Of a DNA stretch of 64,000 nt, positions 57,544 to 64,000 are shown piece by piece. Below the pieces are notes generated by a model. That model saw nothing but the letters and a program-made list of their open reading frames with translations, was not told the origin of the DNA and searched no databases. Origin of the DNA: Hemileia vastatrix (taxonomy: Eukaryota; Basidiomycota; Pucciniomycetes; Pucciniales; Zaghouaniaceae); the NCBI GenBank assembly GCA_030280995.1, contig JASXTE010000004.1:15096501-15160500 (forward strand), written 5' to 3'. The translations under genes and the position numbers were made by a program. Every line of letters starts with the position of its first letter. Within the stretch, counting starts at the first letter, position 1.

Positions 57544-57969
57544 AATGAACTGTAATAAAATAAAATAAAATAAAAATAATCAGTCGTTAAAATTTATACC
57601 TATCAAAGCTAAAGTAAAAAAAGATACTATGTATATAGTCTTGTAAACGTGTATGTTCTCTTGTCAAAAAATAAAGTGAATAATATATAGCTATCAGCTA
57701 AAGTTGGAAGGTCAAACTATTTATAGTAGATGAATGAGCAAGAAGATCATTCATTAAGTAAAAATTTTATCATATTTCTCATTATCATGATTTTATTTCT
57801 TTCATTCTTACATTTAAGATAAAAATGACTCATTGAAAGCATGGGTTCTCTCGCAATAAAAGCAACCAAAGTAATTGTTCACTGATTTATGATAAGGTAA
57901 GTTGGATGCATTGCATTTTTTAATCGAGCATTGAATTATTTCTTTCACCATTTACAAATATCACCAATC

Positions 57970-60900
57970 CTACAAATTTCCCCAATCCCAAATTAACACA
58001 AAGATGTTAGTCAACAGAAAATAAATTTGATTAATTTTTTCACTCACTACTGTCTGCAGTCCAATGGCAGTGACAACCTTGTCTTTGATTCCAAACATTC
58101 CTTTTTTGTGCTCGACAGTAGCTGCATGTCCAATTATTGCATCTTTCTTAATCACAATTTGAGTTGCTTTGGCTACTCTTACTAACCGACAATGCACTTG
58201 TGGGAAAAGCTCATAGGGATCCTTTGATGTTTCTTCTGGACGGAGCTCTTTGAAAGGACTTACTATTAAATATATTTGATCATTCTCTTCCTTTGATCTG
58301 AAAAGATCATCAATTTGCCCAAACTGGCTATCTTTTCCATAGTAGAATTCAATTGTTGAATTAGCAATGTGTCGATGGTAACTAGTAAACCTCTTTCCAT
58401 GTATCAATATGCTTGCTACATTTTCAACTACCCGATCCCCACTTTTCTCTGATGGTGTCAAAGCCCGTCTTGAAGTTTCTTTTCCCATTCGTGCCCTTAC
58501 CCATTTAGTAAATAATGCCATACTTAGATGGATCCATTTGTTTTGTTTATCGAGATCAATATGGATTTTTTTAGTCTCACATTGATCATTATCTTCAGCT
58601 TCACCAAGATCTAATACCCTAGACTTCCGATACCAATGTTTGAGCATTGTTAGTGGTATCTCTCCTGTGGTAAATATTAATAAATTAGCACAGCTGAGTT
58701 TTTAAATCATTGCTTACAAACATTACATACGTGGATGGTGATTGTTTGAAATTTCAGATAATATATGATTCACCCGCTATCCAGACCAAGTAGCTGTACC
58801 TGATGGTGGACCAAGACACTTTATCATTTCAGGATAATGTTGAGTGATATGCAGATTTGGCTTTGCATTAATATTCTTCCAACCCTCTTCAAGGCACTCA
58901 CGATACTCTAACAGAAATTGATCTAGATCTTTAAGCTCATTAGTCTGTATATTTTTTAATGTCAAAAAATTGGTGATCGAGAATAATGTTACAAGTGACT
59001 TGAGAAGATAATATTCTCTTGGTTTATCAGCTGAGGAAGCTGAAGATTCAGATTCTTTAAATTTTTCAAACCAAAGGGGTATAAGTGACAAAGGGAAGTA
59101 GAGAGTATACAGCATGTGCCATTCTGCTGCCTTGAGGGATCCTGCCTTTTTAGATCCTACTGATTTTGGAACTCGTGTTAGCCAGGAAGGTCTTCTTACT
59201 TGATCAATCATCTTCCATAAAACCTGTAGCTCTGCTGCTGTGATTCGTGGATTACTACTACCTTCATTTTCTTTCTCCTTACCTTTCCTTTTATTTTCTT
59301 CATCTCTAGCTGTCTCATTTGATGAGTGAGATCCTTCACTCTGTGATATGCTAATGCTTCTTTGCCTTAAGTTATAAAATGAATTCCTACTGTCACTGCT
59401 GTGAGACTGTATTGAGGCCACATCGCTATATGGAGGAATAAATTTGGAGCTGGATGAACTACTCTGGCTTCTTGATCGATTTGTTCCCAATCCTTCATTA
59501 TCTAGTCCATGATGACTTGATGACTGTCTTGAACTCGTACGTCTTTGCCGCTTGTGCTGTCTCGTGTGTCCTGTATCATCATCATCATTATTCGTGGTGC
59601 TTAAGCTACTTCTCCGTTTTTTTGAATGTTTGTGCGGTGAAGTATCAGAAAAGAAATCATCATCTTCTTCTCTTACATGCCAATTTTTATACTTTTCCAG
59701 CTTTCTTTCTAGATCTTTTGCTGGATTTTGCATTTGAAAATAGCTTAGACTGTGATCTTTTAGGTTGCCAAGCATATGTGAATGCATAACATCAATTGAG
59801 CAATATTCAGTTGGACGCCAATATTCAAGCTTATTCAGCTCACTCCATCGTACCCCTTGATTTTGAACAATTGATACACGCTCCCAATGTGACTTAGAAT
59901 TTTTCCACTTTGTTGCCCAGCACATATGATCCTCATGATTCCGTAATGAAAAATTTCCCACATTCTTTTCACTAATTTCATCTTTAGAGATATTACAGAA
60001 AGAGCAGAACATTTTTGCAGAGTGACTTGAAAAGCCAGCCAATTTTCGTATTGCAGGAATGTCACCTATCAAAGAGAATAATGCAACTCTTAATTTCCAA
60101 CCTCGTGGATAAAGATGTGTCTTTTCAATCAATATACCATCCCATAGAGTTTGTAGATCATTAACCAGTGGTTTTAGAAGGTGATTAAGCTGTTCACTTG
60201 TGGGTTCTGTTGGTCCAGGTATAATAGCATACAAAAAAAGATTTTCCATTTTGTATCTATCTTCTTGAGGTAGGTTCATACACACCATCATAATATTGCC
60301 TACAGACTTCTGATGACCTCCAATCCTATTGCCACCAGGCCTAAACCAGTCGACATATAAAGTAAACATTAAGTTGCCTGAAGTTATCGTATATTCATCA
60401 TCATTGCTATCCAGAGCTGGAGTGGTTATGGGAAAGTTTTTCCAAATTGAACCATCACAAACATCCTTCATCAAATCACACTCTACACGTTCTGCCACAG
60501 GGGTTTTCTTCTCAATCAGAAGCTCAAATTTGAGCAGTTTGATCTTTTCCTTAAGCCAGTCGATAAAAGAATGGTGATGAAATGTTTTAAGAGATAAGTA
60601 TTTTACATGTTCTTGATGTTCCTCCATCAAATACAGCCTTTCATCACATTTAACTGCAATTTGTCCTTCTCCAAACATTTTTAAATAGCGCTTTGATGAT
60701 GAAAGAAACGGTTGATTGCAACATAGTATAGATGGTTGAGATTCAGAGTTATAGTCATAAAGAGAAAAGCATTTAGGACAGCATGTTTTAGTGAAAAATG
60801 ATTGATTGAGCTTTAATCGACTAAAAACTGTATCTATCGAGCGTGGGACCAGGCGGACAATGCTATCAGAATCCAGTATTCCACTATCACCTAGAAGTTT

Positions 60901-61348
60901 GAGCTTCTTAATTTCTTCATCCAAAAATTGAGTACAACCTTCTTTGCTCAAATGATGAATAAGAGAAAGCTTTGCTGCCTGCCACATAATTATTTGGCTA
61001 TACCGTTCCCCAAGATTTGAGTTTCTAGAGACTGTTGAAGATACTTCTGCCCCCAATAGCAACTGCCCCTATGTAATAAATCATTGAAACATCATAAAGA
61101 CTTTTATTCTCACATTGAACTATAGATATACAGCTTACTGTTTCTGTGGAGCTGGAACTTCCAATGTTAAGTGGATTGTTGGAAGAAATAACCATCTGGG
61201 CCTTCCTATTTCTTTCCTCTTGATGTTTTGCATAAGAATTAGAGCTTTTGAAAGCCATACCAACTTCAAAGGACCCAGAAGAAGATTGATACTTTCTATT
61301 GACACATCCAAGATCTTGACATTGACATACATGAAAAAATGGAGGCAT
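57970..61348 (-). pseudogene. Tnp2-type (CACTA/EnSpm) transposase with one in-frame stop
   Basis: Exons complement(61348-61139, 61062-58731, 58664-57970) have GT-AG borders and together total 1079 codons in one frame. Features in order: Cys-rich start (V-C-Q-C-Q-D-L-G-C-V-N), zinc-ribbon-like C-C-P-K-C with a downstream C-C, then the Tnp2 core L-Y-V-D-W-F-R-P-G-G-N, I-I-P-G-P-T-E-P, G-D-I-P-A-I-R-K-L-A-G-F-S-S-H, F-C-S-F-C-N and C-S-I-D-V-M-H-S-H-M-L-G-N-L-K-D-H, a long Ser/Arg-rich insert, and P-P-S-G-T-A-T-W-S-G just before a TAG at 58777-58779. The frame continues beyond (R-V-N-H-I-L) through the last intron to 57970, where related transposases have P-F-E-R-L-N. So only one substitution separates it from an open frame. 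The exact C-terminus is uncertain. No TIR pair was found. Confidence 0.8.
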
Positions 61349-62424
61349 TGTAATTGTGATAATTGTAGGAATAAGTTAGCTATTCAAAGTTACAGATTGA
61401 AGGTATTCCTTTTTTTGAAAGGCACTAGCTAATATAAGCTACATTTTTTTATCAAAAGAATATGATGGAATATGTGTTGAAATTATTTAAGTTTAAATGT
61501 TTAATTTTTAATCAGATAAATTATATATTAATTAAAAGTTATTCAGTCTACTTTATTTGTATTCTGTATACTCTCTGCATTTGTACAACAATGCATGCAT
61601 GTTTATCAGAATATTTTCTATCATAGAAAAAATTCTGTTGTACGCACAAGCATCTTAATTATTTTTCTATCAAATGCCTTCTGAGTTATATCTAACTACC
61701 CTATAATTATTTGATTTTGATAAAAATTCTTAGTTATGGACTATAAGAAAAGTAATCCATATTTTTAACATAATTATTTAAAAAATTACCCCAAAAATCA
61801 AAGTTAAACCCAAAAATAAGGTTATTATTTTGTAAAAAACAATCACAAACATATTTCTTTCACTTTGAAAATTGGTCTGTACTAGGTAGAATTTTCTATA
61901 AAGAAAAAATCAAAAATACTCAAATAATAGATGCTACAAAAGTGTAAACATTAAAGAATTACATAAAAGCTGAAACCTTGTATAACTTTTCATACATAAA
62001 TGTGATGAAGTGACACTCTAGTCTATTTATTCAGGTTGAACAAAAATTACTCAATAGAATATGTATTACTATCATATTGGACCAAAAATAATTTTTTGGT
62101 AATCAAAAAATGAACATAGCCTCACATTTAACAAATTATTTTTGTGGAAGAATTTTTTGAAAAGAAAAAAAAATCCGTTTCTTAAATGAGTCTGCTTTTA
62201 TCACATAATCATTCTCTTTATTTTATACCATTCCTTTTGAGTTCAAGTTGCATATAAAAATATAATTTATGCATATTATAATTCCATAAAGTTGAAATAT
62301 TTCTTATTCTTAATTTTTGTGATATTTCTCCTTAAATCAACTTTGATCATAAAGTTTTGGAGCTCAACAATTTATCCTTCCTCTTTTTTTAATTTAATTG
62401 AACACTTTCTTAATCTAATTATTT
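61349..62424. other. AT-rich spacer between divergent genes, no gene seen
   Basis: About 1.1 kb with stops in all frames between the transposase (minus) and the 330-residue gene (plus). It should contain both promoters. No palindromes of the 53.7-55.7 kb type occur here, so if that block is subterminal it is present on one side only. Confidence 0.45.
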
Positions 62425-63486
62425 ATGAACCCTAGTAGCTCTTACTTTCCTCATGGAAACCTGCCCACAAACACAAGAACACTTAATAGAATTTTTAATG
62501 AGACTTTGCCTCCATTCAATTCTCACTTTTGTAGATCTATACACAATTTTTGTCGTTCACTTTTGGATATGTCACCAGAATCAAATGGATGGAAACAAAA
62601 CCCTACTGAAGAGCAATTAGACAGATTTTCATCATTTGACATGAATTCTTGCAACATTGCCTTTGAACTACCTCATCCAGAATCAAATTCAGCGGTTTCG
62701 GAAAAGTTTCCACCAATTTTCCGTGAATCTTTTATTGAGCACCTTCGCATGTGTGGTTTCCCAGGATCAACTTTTGCTTGGAACCTAGATTGGTTTGACA
62801 AATGGAACCAGGTCTTGGCAAATATTCTCATTAAACACTGGGACAATGCCTTAAAAACCAATAATTTGATTGCATATCCAATTGACTCAACTCAAATTAG
62901 CTTCTCAAATCAAATAGGAGTTCTTCACCGTTGGTTTTTAGGTCATGCTGATAGATTAAGACTTGGGAAGGATTCTCATAGCTCTCAAGAAATAATCAAA
63001 GTGAGAAAGCATAAATATAGAATAAAAAAAAAAGTATGAAAATCCCTTTTTTTTCAACCGTTTTTATTTATGACCTTTATTTCAAATAACAAAGATTCTT
63101 AGAATTCAGTTAACCGAACTAAACTTCTTAAACAACTTCCACATTGTGAAACTTATCACAACCTTTTCACAAACATCAAGTGTTGTTCAGACACCGAAAT
63201 TGATAATGATGGATCGTTAAGACGTATCTTAATGCAATGGAGGTCTGAAGATTTTTCTAAAGTTGCACAATATCTTGACCAACAACACTTTGATATTCGA
63301 GATAATTCAACCTACTCTGGAAGTGTGCTAAAGGACTTGGCCTTGTACAAAAGAATCAGTTTGGTTTCAACATTATCCCCTAACCTTAATCCTTCTCATG
63401 TCCCCCGGGGTTTGCCGAATGACTGTTATTCTCCCTTATATCTTGCATCTCTAAATCCTCAACAACTCAGACTTTTAAATCCTTAA
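62425..63486 (+). CDS. Hypothetical protein, two exons, 330 residues
   Basis: Exon 1 (62425-63033) and exon 2 (63103-63486) are joined by a 69-nt intron with a GTATGA donor and a TTCTTAG acceptor, and keep one frame. Notable segments are N-F-C-R-S-L-L-D-M-S-P, F-P-P-I-F-R-E-S-F-I-E-H-L, C-G-F-P-G-S-T-F-A-W, W-N-Q-V-L-A-N-I-L-I-K-H-W, G-V-L-H-R-W-F-L-G-H-A-D, a basic tract (V-R-K-H-K-Y-R-I-K-K-K), then L-M-Q-W-R-S and a Pro/Leu-rich end. From memory it resembles a multicopy family of uncharacterised rust proteins, but I cannot name a domain. The basic tract followed by aromatic-rich segments would suit a nucleic-acid-associated protein. It is tail-to-tail with the SNF2 gene, 43 bp apart. Confidence 0.65.
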
Positions 63487-63529
63487 AATACCATAAATTT
63501 ACCTGCTCTCCTTGAAATTCTTTCTTCCT

Positions 63530-64000
63530 CTAATGTGAGTGATTGACAAACTCCCTTAATAATAGGTTTGCACACTCATACTCCTCATTTCCACTGTTTG
63601 GGACACTTAGCCTTGAAAACAAAAACATAATTTTAATGATTACTATTATCAATAAAATTTATAGAAATGAAATTTGGCTTACATTGTTAGCTCCATTTTT
63701 TTCCTTTGAATCTTATACATGCTGAATTCTATACTTCCTTGTACAAAATAATTCAAAACATTTACTTCATTTTGCTGCCCCATTCTATACAGCCAATCAA
63801 CAGCCTGTTGCTCAACTGCTGTATTCCAATTTGGCTCCTATTTCAACATTGAACATATAAAAAATTTAATATTTTTGTTCTTAATATGAAATAAAAGACA
63901 TTGAGATCACCATTATATATACATTTTGAGCACACCTGAGATCTATACCCACTCCTGCAGCCTGAATTGTTCCAAACAAAACTTGGCAATTTTTATTAAA
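63530..64000 (-). CDS. SNF2-family helicase-like ATPase, C-terminal end (partial)
   Basis: Exons complement(64000-63911, 63837-63683, 63611-63530) join with GT-AG borders in one frame. The first reads V-L-F-G-T-I-Q-A-A-G-V-G-I-D-L with A-Q-N-V-Y-I-M, which is SNF2 helicase motif V. The second begins E-P-N-W-N-T-A-V-E-Q-Q-A-V-D-W-L-Y-R-M-G-Q, which is motif VI with the arginine-finger region and the R-x-G-Q signature. The end V-L-N-Y-F-V-Q-G-S-I-E-F-S matches the usual V-x-x-x-x-x-x-x-T-I-E-E. These ATPases remodel chromatin or displace DNA-bound proteins. The usual D-R-A-H-R-I is D-W-L-Y-R-M, closer to Rad5/Rad16/SHPRH-type members. Everything N-terminal, including Walker A, lies beyond the window. 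Confidence 0.75.

Overview
The window looks like the nuclear genome of a basidiomycete, most probably a rust fungus (Pucciniales). The two housekeeping genes are fungal or opisthokont and split by many short GT-AG introns. The intergenic DNA is very AT-rich and swollen by nested transposons. Tet-like 2OG-Fe(II) oxygenase relatives, Tnp2-type CACTA transposase and chromodomain Ty3 integrase are all families I know to be abundant in rusts. The species call is inference; no rRNA or tRNA was recognised.

Layout. 0-28.4 kb is a transposon graveyard. It holds three related TIR elements (A from 136, B 9911-13408, C 20122-24760) with PIF/Harbinger-like transposase remnants, each carrying degraded Tet-like oxygenase sequence. 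It also holds solo and truncated LTRs of two related Ty3-type families, gag, protease and integrase-chromodomain remnants, a second Harbinger-like family (15499-16462, TSD TAA) and several MITE-like inverted repeats. A small intron-containing gene for a predicted 82-residue secreted protein sits at 17999-18319.

28.5-38.3 kb is a gene island: ATG11 (selective-autophagy scaffold, minus strand, nine exons, 1560 residues) and a tandem-propeller coronin (CORO7-type, plus strand) ending in an acidic D-D-D-D-W tail. They diverge from a roughly 0.75 kb intergenic segment containing a 30-32 bp minisatellite.

38.3-47.5 kb starts with MITE-like palindromes, passes into an AT-rich gene desert (about 40-45.8 kb) and ends with a compact GC-richer array of about thirteen consecutive hairpins (45782-46497). 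I find that array the least explained object here.

47.5-64 kb is a second mobile or accessory region. It has a Tet-like oxygenase pseudogene, an intact five-exon orphan gene (693 residues), a 2 kb block of about twenty copies of a 22-bp palindrome, a proline-rich accessory gene, a Tnp2-type (CACTA/EnSpm) transposase with one in-frame stop, a two-exon 330-residue orphan gene, and at the right edge the C-terminal end of an SNF2-family ATPase.

How the parts relate: the island genes act in autophagy and actin dynamics and show no functional link to the transposons. The oxygenase copies recur with transposon ends, so a role in modifying DNA bases at mobile elements is a reasonable but unproven idea.
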